A stretch of DNA of 19,774 nucleotides from Bacteroidales bacterium (GCA_016295455.1 JAEDLE010000036.1:1-19774); one strand, 5' to 3'; counted from the first letter of the stretch, positions 8,613-15,750 are shown. Notes: generated by a model not told the origin, from the letters alone. Numbers and translations are program-made.

Positions 8613-9167
8613 ATGGACAAGATTACGCTGAAAGACAAAACCTTCAAGCCTTACATTCCCTATGCGGCCATTTCCGAGCATATTGACGGGGTCGCAGGCA
8701 GAATCAATGCCGATTTCAGAGGATGCACCGACATCCCTGTGATAGTGTGTGTGCTAAACGGCTCGATCATGTTCACCGCGGAACTGATGAAGAGGCTGGA
8801 TTTCAACTGCGAGCTGGTATCGGTCAAGCTGTCGTCATATTCAGGTACTGAATCGACCGGGAAGGTGCGGCAGGTGATGGGTATGACCGGCAGTGTGAAG
8901 GGCAGAAGGGTGATTGTGGTGGAGGACATTGTCGATACAGGCAACACGATAGTCGAGTTGAAACGTCTGATGGCGGAGGATTATGGAGCGACGGAGGTCC
9001 GCATATGCACGATGCTGCTCAAGCCTGAAGTCTATACCAAGGATGTGAAGCTGGACTATGTAGGGATGGAGATTCCTAACAGGTTCATCGTGGGATTCGG
9101 TCTGGATTACGACGAATTGGGCCGAAACTTCCGGGATATCTATGTTCTGGACGACGACGGAAGATGA
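8613..9167 (+). CDS. hpt: Hypoxanthine phosphoribosyltransferase
   Basis: A 184-residue type I phosphoribosyltransferase that salvages hypoxanthine (and often guanine) with PRPP to give IMP or GMP. The PRPP-binding signature VVEDIVDTGNT is intact; CVLNGSIMFTAEL near the N-terminus matches the PRTase substrate loop, and the C-terminal VGFGLDYDELGRNFRDIYVL is typical of HPRT. The start MDKITLKDKTF is chosen from family N-termini and from a GGAG at 8603-8606 placed 6 bases ahead; an ATG directly before it (8610) and one at 8583 are alternatives. The gene precedes adk by 39 bases and is likely cotranscribed with it, a coherent purine-nucleotide pair. Confidence 0.94.
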   Translation: MDKITLKDKTFKPYIPYAAISEHIDGVAGRINADFRGCTDIPVIVCVLNGSIMFTAELMKRLDFNCELVSVKLSSYSGTESTGKVRQVMGMTGSVKGRRVIVVEDIVDTGNTIVELKRLMAEDYGATEVRICTMLLKPEVYTKDVKLDYVGMEIPNRFIVGFGLDYDELGRNFRDIYVLDDDGR

Positions 9168-9206
9168 TCAAGTAATGAAATGACACATAACACCAATTAG
9201 AACCAT

Positions 9207-9785
9207 ATGAAGACATACATTCTTTTCGGCCCTCCGGGTGCCGGCAAGGGCACACACGCTGGTGCCATCGCAGAGAAGTATAACCTCAGGCATATCTCTA
9301 CCGGAGCTCTGCTCCGTGAGGAAATCGCCGCCGGCAGCGAGCTTGGAAAGCAGGCCAAGGCTCTCATAGATGCGGGAGAACTTGTTCCGGATGCTGTTGT
9401 CGAGGGTATGATAGAGAATGCTTTCGACACTGTAAAAGGTGTGGACGGATTCCTTCTTGACGGTTTTCCGCGCAACCTGCAGCAGGCTGCCGACCTTGAT
9501 GCCATCCTTGCAAAGCGTGGCGAGGCCGTGACAGCAGTGGTTGCACTGATGATTCCTGATGAGATGATTTATACCCGCATTCAGGGCAGGGCTTTGATCG
9601 AGGGTCGTGCCGATGATGCTTCGGATGAGGTAATCAGCAACAGAATCAAGACTTATCACACTCAGACCGAGCCGCTTATCGAATATTATTCGAAGGCCGG
9701 AAAGTATCACGAGGTCGAGTGTACTCGTCCTACCATCGAGGAGAACAGGGCTAACGTGCTCGCTCTGGTGGACAGCATCGCCTGA
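9207..9785 (+). CDS. adk: Adenylate kinase
   Basis: A 192-residue adenylate kinase (2 ADP to ATP + AMP), essential for cytosolic energy charge. The P-loop GPPGAGKGT is at residues 9-17, the AMP-binding stretch HISTGALLREEI follows, and FLLDGFPRNLQQA is the family signature. The protein is of the short-LID form: GRADDASDEVISNRIKTY stands where long forms have a zinc-type lid. The residue after GKGT is His rather than the usual Gln. Codon use shifts to CGT and other preferred codons, as expected for a highly expressed gene. It is followed by a strong terminator. Confidence 0.97.
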   Translation: MKTYILFGPPGAGKGTHAGAIAEKYNLRHISTGALLREEIAAGSELGKQAKALIDAGELVPDAVVEGMIENAFDTVKGVDGFLLDGFPRNLQQAADLDAILAKRGEAVTAVVALMIPDEMIYTRIQGRALIEGRADDASDEVISNRIKTYHTQTEPLIEYYSKAGKYHEVECTRPTIEENRANVLALVDSIA

Positions 9786-9809
9786 TGGGGTTCCGTTTTC
9801 GGACTTACG

Positions 9810-9844
9810 GATGACCGGTTTTGACAGCCGGTCATCTTTTTTTT
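9810..9844 (+). terminator. Rho-independent terminator after adk
   Basis: A perfect 9-bp stem, gatgaccgg (9810-9818) with ccggtcatc (9828-9836), with a 9-base loop, is followed by eight T residues (9837-9844). It sits 25 bases after the adk stop. Confidence 0.92.
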
Positions 9845-9999
9845 GTATTCTGTCCGGGGTGATGCAGTCTTTCCGGGCTCTCCGAAGAGGGGCTTCAGTG
9901 GATGGCTCCCGGTGGATGCCCCCGTGCTCAGGGTTTCTGCTGAGCAAGACATGTGACGCTGAGGCCACGCAAAAGCTTTCCCATCTTGTGAATATGCAT
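9845..9999. other. Intergenic stretch between adk terminator and zinc exporter promoter
   Basis: No convincing gene on either strand. The only structure noted is a 6-bp hairpin, gctcag/ctgagc (9926-9945), lying upstream of the predicted promoter and matching no RNA family known to me. Confidence 0.4.
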
Positions 10000-10007
10000 T
10001 ATCTTTG
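10000..10007 (+). promoter_or_regulatory. Promoter -7 element for the CDF zinc exporter
   Basis: TATCTTTG is a full match to the Bacteroidetes -7 consensus; a TTTC at 9977-9980 lies 19 bases upstream in the -33 position. Transcription would start near 10,014, leaving a leader of about 60 bases before the ATG at 10,075, which excludes the longer upstream reading frame as coding. Confidence 0.6.
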
Positions 10008-10074
10008 TCTGTGCATTTTTTCTGCAATGGGGAAAACTGCCACAAACATAAGTCAATCAAAAGCATACTGTTAT

Positions 10075-11052
10075 ATGGAACATACTTCCGACATTATGAC
10101 GGACCACGGGCACGAACATAATCACCCACATGGACACACTCATGATCATGGTCATCACGGTCATCATCACCATCACCACCAGGTTTCGATGAGCCAGGCG
10201 GCCGGTCTGGCCTTCAAACTGGGAATAAGTCTCAATCTGGCATATGTCATTGTGGAATTCGCAGTGGGTCTCGCAAGCGGTTCAATGGGTCTCCTCTCCG
10301 ATGCCGGGCACAACCTCAGCGACGTCGCCAGCATGGCTCTGGCACTGCTGGCCTGCCTGATTTCCTCCCGCAGGTCAAGCCCCGGCTATACCTATGGATA
10401 CAGGAAAGCCACCGTGCTCGTGTCATTTGCCAACTCACTCCTGCTGCTTCTCGCCGTGGCATTCATCCTGGTCGAGTCAGTGGAGAAACTCCTCCATCCC
10501 GAGGAAGTCGGAGGGATCGGGATTATGGTGACGGCGGCTGTCGGCGTCGCCATCAACGGTTTGACAACCTGGCTCTTTTCCAGGGACAAAGGCTCGGACC
10601 TGAACATCAAGGCGACATACATGCATATGCTGGCAGACACACTCGTTTCAGTCGGTGTCATCATATCAGGAGTTGCAATATGGCTCACAGGCTGGTATGT
10701 AATTGACCCTCTGGTCGGCATTGCAATTGCCCTGCTGATACTCGTTTCCTCCTGGGGCGTATTCAAAGACAGCCTGCGTCTGGTGCTTGACGGGACCCCG
10801 GAGGGTGTCGATACCGGACAGGTCAAGGCCGCTATGGCCTCCGAAGACGGTGTATGCGACGTCCATCACATACACATATGGGCTATCAGCACCACCGAGA
10901 ACGCCCTCACAGCCCACGTGGTCGTAAAGGACATGTCCTGCCTCCAGCCCGTAAAAGAAGCCCTGAAGGCCAGACTTGCCGCCATGGGCATCACCCATTC
11001 CACACTGGAATTCGAAGACCTTGAAAACAGCTGTGGGCAGGACTGCTGCTGA
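10075..11052 (+). CDS. Cation diffusion facilitator (zinc exporter, CzcD/ZitB type)
   Basis: A 325-residue inner-membrane H+-coupled metal exporter. The N-terminus (about residues 9-35) is a His-rich metal-binding tail (HGHEHNHPHGHTHDHG and a run of six His). About six membrane segments follow. The transport site is visible as H79 and D83 in SDAGHNLSD and as H184 and D188 in MHMLADTL; this HD-HD set is the one associated with zinc selectivity. The C-terminal cytosolic ferredoxin-like domain contains CDVHHIHIWAI (261-271), and the protein ends in CGQDCC, a possible further metal site. The start at 10,075 is set by the promoter at 10,000 and by the family N-terminus. It stands alone between a promoter and a terminator. 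Confidence 0.93.
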   Translation: MEHTSDIMTDHGHEHNHPHGHTHDHGHHGHHHHHHQVSMSQAAGLAFKLGISLNLAYVIVEFAVGLASGSMGLLSDAGHNLSDVASMALALLACLISSRRSSPGYTYGYRKATVLVSFANSLLLLLAVAFILVESVEKLLHPEEVGGIGIMVTAAVGVAINGLTTWLFSRDKGSDLNIKATYMHMLADTLVSVGVIISGVAIWLTGWYVIDPLVGIAIALLILVSSWGVFKDSLRLVLDGTPEGVDTGQVKAAMASEDGVCDVHHIHIWAISTTENALTAHVVVKDMSCLQPVKEALKARLAAMGITHSTLEFEDLENSCGQDCC

Positions 11053-11067
11053 CCATATAAAATGAAT

Positions 11068-11095
11068 AAACCCTGCTTGTGCTGAAGCAGGGTTT
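11068..11095. terminator. Bidirectional terminator-like hairpin between zinc exporter and serpin remnant
   Basis: A perfect 11-bp stem, aaaccctgctt (11068-11078) with aagcagggttt (11085-11095), and a 6-base loop. A short T run completes the plus-strand stem and a T-rich stretch follows on the minus strand, so it could end transcription from both sides. Confidence 0.75.
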
Positions 11096-11127
11096 GCATT
11101 GAAGCGGGAGAAGCCCCCAAACACAGG

Positions 11128-11622
11128 CTAAACACCGGCAAATGCTCCTTCGAACAGAATCACTCCTGATGTCTTTTCTGCGATGAAGAAAACGAATGGA
11201 TGGTCTGCATGGAAATCGATGATTTGAGGCCTCTCCCCTCCGTCAGGATAATAAGTATCAACCATTTCAACAGCTGTGACGGCGCCCGCTTCGGTGCCCC
11301 ATTCAGTAAGTTGAATTCTTGCCTTCTGCAGTAACTTGTCGATTCTCAACGCATCATTGTTCTTCACCATACGGTCAAACTCTCCGTTACCGGCAAATAC
11401 TTTGCTTATGCCGAGTTTGCTCAACGCATCCCTCAGGTCATACTTCTTCTCAATTTCGAATTTCGGCAGCCGCAGACTGACCTTAGCTTCGCTCGTCATT
11501 GAATTCATCGCAGCCCGAAGGCTCTCTTCCTCCAAGTTCAATACGAGTTTCGCCAACCCATACCTCTCCGCGCAAGGCACCGGACGGCAATCTGCTGCCG
11601 GTCCGGATCGGTTTCCGCGCAC
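11128..11622 (-). pseudogene. Serpin C-terminal remnant (5' truncated)
   Basis: Serpins are protease-inhibitor proteins of about 350-400 residues; this frame gives only about 144 serpin-like residues. The serpin part begins near YGLAKLVLNLEEESL, then shows VSLRLPKFEIEKKYDLRDAL, the reactive-loop hinge GTEAGAVTAV, and the C-terminal signature FHADHPFVFFI followed by GVILFEGAF. The first about 20 residues of the frame do not look like serpin, and no N-terminal half (helices A-F, signal peptide) is found upstream in any frame. The preserved hinge with small residues suggests the ancestor was an inhibitory serpin. No promoter is evident. It is probably a decayed gene rather than a functional short protein. 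Confidence 0.8.
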
Positions 11623-11700
11623 TGCAGGCGCTCTGCAATTCTGTCATCATATTTGCCATCTTGTCCACAGGGCTTAACTTTTTGTCATCATATTCGGGCA

Positions 11701-11722
11701 AAACAGGTCTGAAACAGGTCTG
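11701..11722. repeat. 11-bp tandem direct repeat
   Basis: The unit aaacaggtctg occurs twice head to tail (11701-11711 and 11712-11722) in the non-coding stretch between the serpin remnant and hsp20. Its function is unknown. Confidence 0.7.
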
Positions 11723-11747
11723 GCATCCGATTTGACCGTAAGTCGAG

Positions 11748-11794
11748 CGTTCCCGCGAAAGCGAGAACGACCATCCGGTTATGAATGATCGTTC
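11748..11794. repeat. Two overlapping hairpins upstream of hsp20
   Basis: Hairpin 1 (11748-11769) pairs cgttcccgc with gcgagaacg around a GAAA tetraloop with one mismatch. Hairpin 2 (11765-11794) pairs gaacgaccat with atgatcgttc, again with one mismatch. They share bases 11765-11769, so the two cannot form together. The shape resembles REP-like intergenic palindromes. A further perfect 8-bp palindrome, gttcgaac, follows at 11791-11798. Confidence 0.6.
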
Positions 11795-11813
11795 GAACCA
11801 CGGGGCAGATAAA

Positions 11814-11821
11814 TATGTTTG
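11814..11821 (+). promoter_or_regulatory. Candidate -7 promoter element for hsp20
   Basis: TATGTTTG matches TAnnTTTG and lies 27 bases before the hsp20 ATG. No CIRCE-type operator (TTAGCACTC inverted repeat) is seen nearby. Confidence 0.5.
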
Positions 11822-11835
11822 ATTTACAATTATAT

Positions 11836-11841
11836 AGGAGG
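11836..11841 (+). promoter_or_regulatory. Strong Shine-Dalgarno for hsp20
   Basis: AGGAGG stands 7 bases before the ATG at 11849. This near-perfect site fixes the start and excludes the upstream in-frame ATT/ATG extension. Confidence 0.8.
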
Positions 11842-11848
11842 ATTTACC

Positions 11849-12280
11849 ATGACACCTATCAGACGTTACGAACAGAATTGGCTGCCCGAAATCTTCAACG
11901 ATTTCTTCGCCAATGATTGGATGACCCGCACAAGCGCTACCGCTCCGGCCATCAACGTTATCGAGAATGACAACGACTATAAAGTAGAGGTCGCGGCGCC
12001 GGGAATGACCAGGGAAGACTTCAAACTTTCCGTCACCGATGACAATTGCCTCGTGCTGACGATGGAGAAGAAGAACGAATCCAAGGATGAGGACAAAAAG
12101 AGGAAGTACCTCCGCAGGGAGTTCTCATACCGCAAGTTCGAACAGAGCCTGGCCCTTCCTGATGATGTGAACAAGGAGGAGATCAAAGCTTCCGTCAATG
12201 ACGGTGTGCTAACGATCGACATCCCTAAAGTCAAGGCCTGCGAGAAACAGCCAGCCGTAAAACAGATCGAGATTCATTGA
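11849..12280 (+). CDS. Hsp20/alpha-crystallin small heat-shock protein
   Basis: A 143-residue ATP-independent holdase that binds unfolding proteins in the cytosol. The alpha-crystallin domain runs from about residue 34 (PAINVIENDNDYKVEVAAPG) through the conserved YLRREFSYRKFEQSLALPDDV to the A-x-x-x-n-G-V-L signature IKASVNDGVLTIDIPK near residues 112-127. A short N-terminal arm (WLPEIFNDFF) and a C-terminal tail ending QIEIH, an I-x-I-like anchoring motif, are present. The gene has its own promoter, a strong Shine-Dalgarno and a strong terminator, so it is a monocistronic stress gene. Confidence 0.95.
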   Translation: MTPIRRYEQNWLPEIFNDFFANDWMTRTSATAPAINVIENDNDYKVEVAAPGMTREDFKLSVTDDNCLVLTMEKKNESKDEDKKRKYLRREFSYRKFEQSLALPDDVNKEEIKASVNDGVLTIDIPKVKACEKQPAVKQIEIH

Positions 12281-12315
12281 TGGTTTGCAATGGACGCATT
12301 CCTGACAATCACGAC

Positions 12316-12351
12316 AACTCCCTGTCCCTTTCCGGGACAGGGAGTTTTTTT
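12316..12351 (+). terminator. Rho-independent terminator after hsp20
   Basis: A perfect 13-bp stem, aactccctgtccc (12316-12328) with gggacagggagtt (12334-12346), a 5-base loop and a run of T residues to 12351. Confidence 0.95.
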
Positions 12352-12381
12352 GATATCGGCATCCAATCAACTGCCCTGCTT

Positions 12382-12423
12382 TTCCTCTTTTGGCGAATAA
12401 TGGCCTGAAAGCCCAAGGGTTGG
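12382..12423 (+). repeat. 42-bp direct repeat, left copy
   Basis: Bases 12382-12423 are identical to 18034-18075 and in the same orientation, 5,652 bp apart. The flanks differ on both sides. The pair brackets the Fic/AbiL/DUF1016 region, so it may be an attachment-site or target duplication; it could instead be a dispersed repeat. Confidence 0.9.
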
Positions 12424-12557
12424 GGTATAGGGCACCAAGCAGGCTATGGAGTCTCGCTGCATAATGGCCTGGTCTTCCCTGCTCCTTTCATTGGCGTAGG
12501 TGTCAGCTGGAACTTCTTGCAGTTCTATGTATTAATAATGAAGATTATTCGTCCTTA
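12409..12557 (+). pseudogene. Decayed C-terminal tail of a prophage-like small protein (copy 1)
   Basis: Translating from 12409 gives KPKGWGIGHQAGYGV, then about ten residues and PAPFIGVGVSWNFLQF, with no start codon and a TGA directly upstream. This W-G-I-G...AGYGV...P-[FY]-I-G-V-G-V-S-[WY]-N pattern resembles the tail of short membrane-anchored proteins in Bacteroidales prophages and mobile elements (family assignment from memory, tentative). A second, more damaged copy lies at 17888-17994. Confidence 0.55.
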
Positions 12558-13672
12558 GGGCCTGGAACGAGAGTCCTATCCGTCAATATGGAAATACCGT
12601 ATGAAACATCTCTCACCCTTCCTGGCTGAGGGACAAGAATTCCTTTCTCCGTGAGATCTTTCACATCCCTGCCAGCCGTATCATCCGATACTTTAGCCTG
12701 CTTTGCCCAGTTCTTGACATTGAGCTTGCCGCAGTAGCCGTCAAGATAAATGTTCAAAACGGTTTTCTGTCGATCTGACACAACCACCTGGGAGTGGGTC
12801 AGCCAGAATATCGACTTGTCAAGGATTGATGAAAGCATCTCTCCCGCACCCTCTATCGCACGGAGCATGCAGTCAAGATACCAGTCTATCCATAGAGTAA
12901 TGTCGCAATCACCTGTCTGGCAACGCTCAAGAATGTCATTATACTTACGCTTGTCCTTTTTGATCTGCCTTGAAATACTGAAGAATCGAAGGGTAGAATT
13001 ATCTGCCTGACTCAATGCCATGTCGGCAATAGCGCGGCCTATTCGGCCGTTACCATCATCAAATGGGTGGATACTTAAGAACCAGAAATGAGCAACAGCC
13101 GATTTGACATAATCCTTTGGTGTCGAATCGGCGTTGAACCAATCGAGGAATTGTTTCATCTCTGCCGGTACCGCATCCGCAGTTGGAGCCTGATAATGTA
13201 CCTTCTCTCTATCCAAAGCGCCGGACACAACCTCCATCGGATCAATCCTGTACTTTCCCACATTGATGACTTCCATACCGCTGCGTCCGGTCGGGAACAA
13301 ACAGTTATGCCATCCAAACAACCTATCGTCAGTAAGAGGCTGTGCATATTTACTTGTGGCATCCATCATCATCTCAACAACACCTTCAATGTAGTGGGAA
13401 GGCTCTACATCACCCACGATATGCACGCCCATCCTTCTTGCGACCGAAGAACGAACCTGATCCGAGTTCAAAACAACGCCCTCAATCTCTGAAGAAGCAA
13501 GAATATCGTGAGTCAAGGTCTCCACAGCAGCGTTCATCTGCGCATCGAAACCAATGGCTGACAATCTGCCGGCAAGATAGCCAGCAGCCTTGTTTACATG
13601 TGCGAGCTTTGCACTTATTGTATCCTTGTCCCACGAGAAATGTGGCCAGTCAGGAGCCTGATGAATATACAT
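12545..13672 (-). CDS. Fic family protein (DUF4172 N-terminus), predicted AMP-transferase
   Basis: A 375-residue Fic protein. Fic domains usually transfer AMP from ATP to a target hydroxyl. The N-terminus MYIHQAPDWPHFSWD matches the DUF4172 domain. SSEIEG (residues 60-65) fits the inhibitory motif (S/T)xxxE(G/N), so this is a class II, self-inhibited enzyme. The catalytic HPFDDGNGRIGRA (202-214) is complete with its His and both nucleotide-binding residues. The C-terminal about 80 residues resemble a winged helix (VKNWAKQAKVSDDTAGRDVKDLTEKGIL). The start at 13672 is chosen over 13693, which lies within the predicted promoter. Its stop overlaps the end of remnant copy 1. Targets are unknown. 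Confidence 0.93.
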   Translation of the reverse strand: MYIHQAPDWPHFSWDKDTISAKLAHVNKAAGYLAGRLSAIGFDAQMNAAVETLTHDILASSEIEGVVLNSDQVRSSVARRMGVHIVGDVEPSHYIEGVVEMMMDATSKYAQPLTDDRLFGWHNCLFPTGRSGMEVINVGKYRIDPMEVVSGALDREKVHYQAPTADAVPAEMKQFLDWFNADSTPKDYVKSAVAHFWFLSIHPFDDGNGRIGRAIADMALSQADNSTLRFFSISRQIKKDKRKYNDILERCQTGDCDITLWIDWYLDCMLRAIEGAGEMLSSILDKSIFWLTHSQVVVSDRQKTVLNIYLDGYCGKLNVKNWAKQAKVSDDTAGRDVKDLTEKGILVPQPGRVRDVSYGISILTDRTLVPGPKDE

Positions 13673-13690
13673 AACATTCGGTTTTGACTG

Positions 13691-13698
13691 CAAATATA
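13691..13698 (-). promoter_or_regulatory. Promoter -7 element for the Fic gene
   Basis: On the minus strand this reads TATATTTG, a full TAnnTTTG match, with a TTTG at 13724-13721 about 22 bases upstream as the -33. The predicted transcript start near 13,684 supports the ATG at 13672. Confidence 0.6.
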
Positions 13699-13704
13699 AT
13701 CAAA

Positions 13705-13745
13705 TGCGGCTAATAAACCGCAAATTCTGCGGACTATTAACCGCA
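13705..13745. promoter_or_regulatory. Tandem palindromic operators at the Fic promoter
   Basis: Two 18-bp elements of form TGCGG-N8-CCGCA occur at 13705-13722 and 13728-13745, centres 23 bp apart. Their inner bases are also related (ctaataaa; actattaa, whose complement is ttaatagt). They surround and overlap the -33 region, so a bound dimer would block transcription. The likeliest ligand is the Fic protein itself through its winged-helix tail; this is inference. Confidence 0.65.
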
Positions 13746-13841
13746 AAAACATTATTCAAACTTCTACGCAGAATTTACAAAGCAATGACATCCAACATAA
13801 AAAATCCCCCCGCTAAACAAAGTAATCGTTGCAGCCCCTTC

Positions 13842-14456
13842 CTACTTCGTGATCTCTCTGATTATATCAAACAGTTTATACATCTGCGTGTATGACTTGT
13901 ACACCGCCGGCTCTGTCGCATGCAACTTTTCCAGTTCGCGCGATAGCTCAATAGCCTTCACCATATCTCCTTTTTCCTTCAGTTCACGGTATATGTGTGT
14001 TTTGTTGAAGAAAGCCTCCGTCTTCTCGTAGTTGGGAATGTGTTTCTTCAGTTCCTGCACCACGGCATCATAGTCTGCATATTCCTTACTCGATGGGCCT
14101 GGCATATAATGCATCAGGAACCAGTATTCCGTACAAGGACTCGACTCCACAAAGATAATCTTTGGATTACCCTTCTTCAACGAACGGTAATGCTCCATCT
14201 TGTCGTGGTTACCTTCAATCACATCCATGTCTATTAGGCACAACACATAATCATAGCCTGCATTCACTCGTTCTTTTGCCAGATTAACAATGTCATCAAT
14301 GTCCGAATGCTTTGGGATACCGGGCACTAGGCTGAACCTGTAGCGTTCAGTTGTGCGCATATCATCTACATAGCGATACTCTGTCAGGCCTTCACCGATA
14401 ATAGCGATGCTCTTCCGTACCCTTCTATTCACCTGTCTCATGCTCATAGTATTCAT
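13842..14456 (-). CDS. RloB-like protein, effector half of an AbiL-type abortive-infection pair
   Basis: A 204-residue RloB-family protein (related to AbiLii), predicted Toprim-like nuclease fold. Motifs: IAIIGEGLTEYRYVDD (residues 17-32, with the acidic E22 and E26), the acidic pair in CLIDMDVIEG (73-82), and ESSPCTEYWFLMHYM (104-118), which matches the family's NPxFExWFLLH. The gene overlaps the end of the ATPase gene by 32 bases if the first ATG is used; ATGs at 14447 and 14441 are equally possible. Overlap implies translational coupling. RloB/AbiLii proteins act with a partner ATPase in phage-triggered growth arrest; the molecular target is not settled. Confidence 0.88.
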   Translation of the reverse strand: MNTMSMRQVNRRVRKSIAIIGEGLTEYRYVDDMRTTERYRFSLVPGIPKHSDIDDIVNLAKERVNAGYDYVLCLIDMDVIEGNHDKMEHYRSLKKGNPKIIFVESSPCTEYWFLMHYMPGPSSKEYADYDAVVQELKKHIPNYEKTEAFFNKTHIYRELKEKGDMVKAIELSRELEKLHATEPAVYKSYTQMYKLFDIIREITK

Positions 14457-15750
14457 CCATATCCATATAAATACTGTCCAGGAAAGGCAGATTCACTAGC
14501 TTTTCCTGCCTGTACGCATTATAAACCGACAGCGTCTTGTGCAGACCAAGAGTTGACAGTCTAATCAGTTGAGTCTCTCCGCAATCGTTCTTGTCTGTGA
14601 ACCAAATCACATCCCTGCGGATATAGTCCTCATCCAAAAGATTGATGTCGTGTGTAGAGACAATCAGCTGTCCACCACGCTTGCTGTTCACCAGAAACAC
14701 TTTTATAAAATAAGACAGCAATTCATAGTGAATACTTGTCTCAATCTCGTCAATCGGAAGAATCACACCGTGAACCAACAGGTCATAAAGGATCGTAGCC
14801 AATCCCATATATCTCTTGGTTCCCCGAGACTCCAATTCCTCGTCAAGTTCTTTATCCCCGTTACTGGTATGGTGCACAAAGAACATCTCGTCCGAATGCA
14901 ACGTACCTTTTTTCAGGATCTCTTCCTTTGCCTTTTCAGGCATTCCCGAAGTATTCTTTATCACCAGTTCCATTTCAGGAGCAATGCTCACTTCCTCTTC
15001 ATGGATAGCAATATCTGAGATATTGAAGTCAGATGCTTTCAAGAAATGAAGGATGAATCTTTTTAACCTCCCATCTCTATCTCTAGTTATACGGCGTTTG
15101 GTAAAACCCATCAGACTGCTCTGCGGATACATAATTGGAGCAATTTTTTGGGAAAAGAAATCATATACCAGATTCAACCTTGATTTCTCAACATTTGACT
15201 TTCCAAATGCAGCAATAACTGTACGTTTATTAAAAGTATTACCCTCAATAGCCTCTCTGCTTTTCTTTACCAATCCCACTTTGCCGCCAAAAACGATGTC
15301 TGTTGCATCTTTTTCAGCATTATACGTGCGCTTGTACAACAAAGTTGGCTGAACAGACGAATAAACCTGCAGGGTTTCCTCATAAATAACCTTGTTATCC
15401 AACACCAGATTGAGTTTATACTTCTCACGGTTCAGATAGAAAGACATTTCAAACTGCGTCCGTTCCTTGCCCGACACATCATCAAGCAAGAAAGGCACAA
15501 CTCCAATCTCGTCGCCTTTGTTCAAACCGTCATTGACCATGAACTGAGAAAAGAAATCGAGTGCTTTCAAGATGTTTGTCTTACCTGAAGCATTAGACCC
15601 ATAGATAAAGCCAATCTTCAAAAGCGAGACACCGTCAGCTACCTCTTCGGTATATATATCACGAGAAGTATCATCATTCGTCGGGATAAAACTCAGCGTC
15701 TGCTCATCCCGCAACGAATAGAAATTCCTGATTTTGAATTCCGCTATCAT
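14425..15750 (-). CDS. AAA/ABC-type ATPase (COG1106, AbiLi-like), sensor half of the RloB pair
   Basis: A 441-residue SMC/ABC-like ATPase. It begins MIAEFKIRNFYSLRDEQTLSF, the usual start of this family; Walker A is GSNASGKTN (residues 51-59); a signature-like SRGTKRYMGLATIL is at 308-321, Walker B ILPIDEIE at 330-337 and the switch STHD at 365-368. All motifs for ATP hydrolysis are present. It is the first gene of a two-gene minus-strand operon with the RloB gene, the arrangement of lactococcal AbiL and related systems. A weak promoter match on the minus strand (TATCTTTA, 15783-15776) lies 26 bases upstream. The surrounding DNA is more AT-rich than the chromosomal backbone, consistent with transfer. 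Confidence 0.9.
   Translation of the reverse strand: MIAEFKIRNFYSLRDEQTLSFIPTNDDTSRDIYTEEVADGVSLLKIGFIYGSNASGKTNILKALDFFSQFMVNDGLNKGDEIGVVPFLLDDVSGKERTQFEMSFYLNREKYKLNLVLDNKVIYEETLQVYSSVQPTLLYKRTYNAEKDATDIVFGGKVGLVKKSREAIEGNTFNKRTVIAAFGKSNVEKSRLNLVYDFFSQKIAPIMYPQSSLMGFTKRRITRDRDGRLKRFILHFLKASDFNISDIAIHEEEVSIAPEMELVIKNTSGMPEKAKEEILKKGTLHSDEMFFVHHTSNGDKELDEELESRGTKRYMGLATILYDLLVHGVILPIDEIETSIHYELLSYFIKVFLVNSKRGGQLIVSTHDINLLDEDYIRRDVIWFTDKNDCGETQLIRLSTLGLHKTLSVYNAYRQEKLVNLPFLDSIYMDMDEYYEHETGE

Noticed and set aside
9926..9945. Hairpin gctcag/ctgagc as a riboswitch or small RNA
   Set aside because: It lies upstream of the predicted transcription start, has a short stem, and fits no RNA family I know.
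9811..10074. Possible N-terminal extension of the zinc exporter
   Set aside because: It would overlap the adk terminator and the TATCTTTG promoter, and family members begin with the His-rich tail.
13705..13745. Repeats at the Fic promoter as a minimal CRISPR array
   Set aside because: Only two 18-bp palindromes with a 5-base gap; there is no spacer structure and there are no cas genes.
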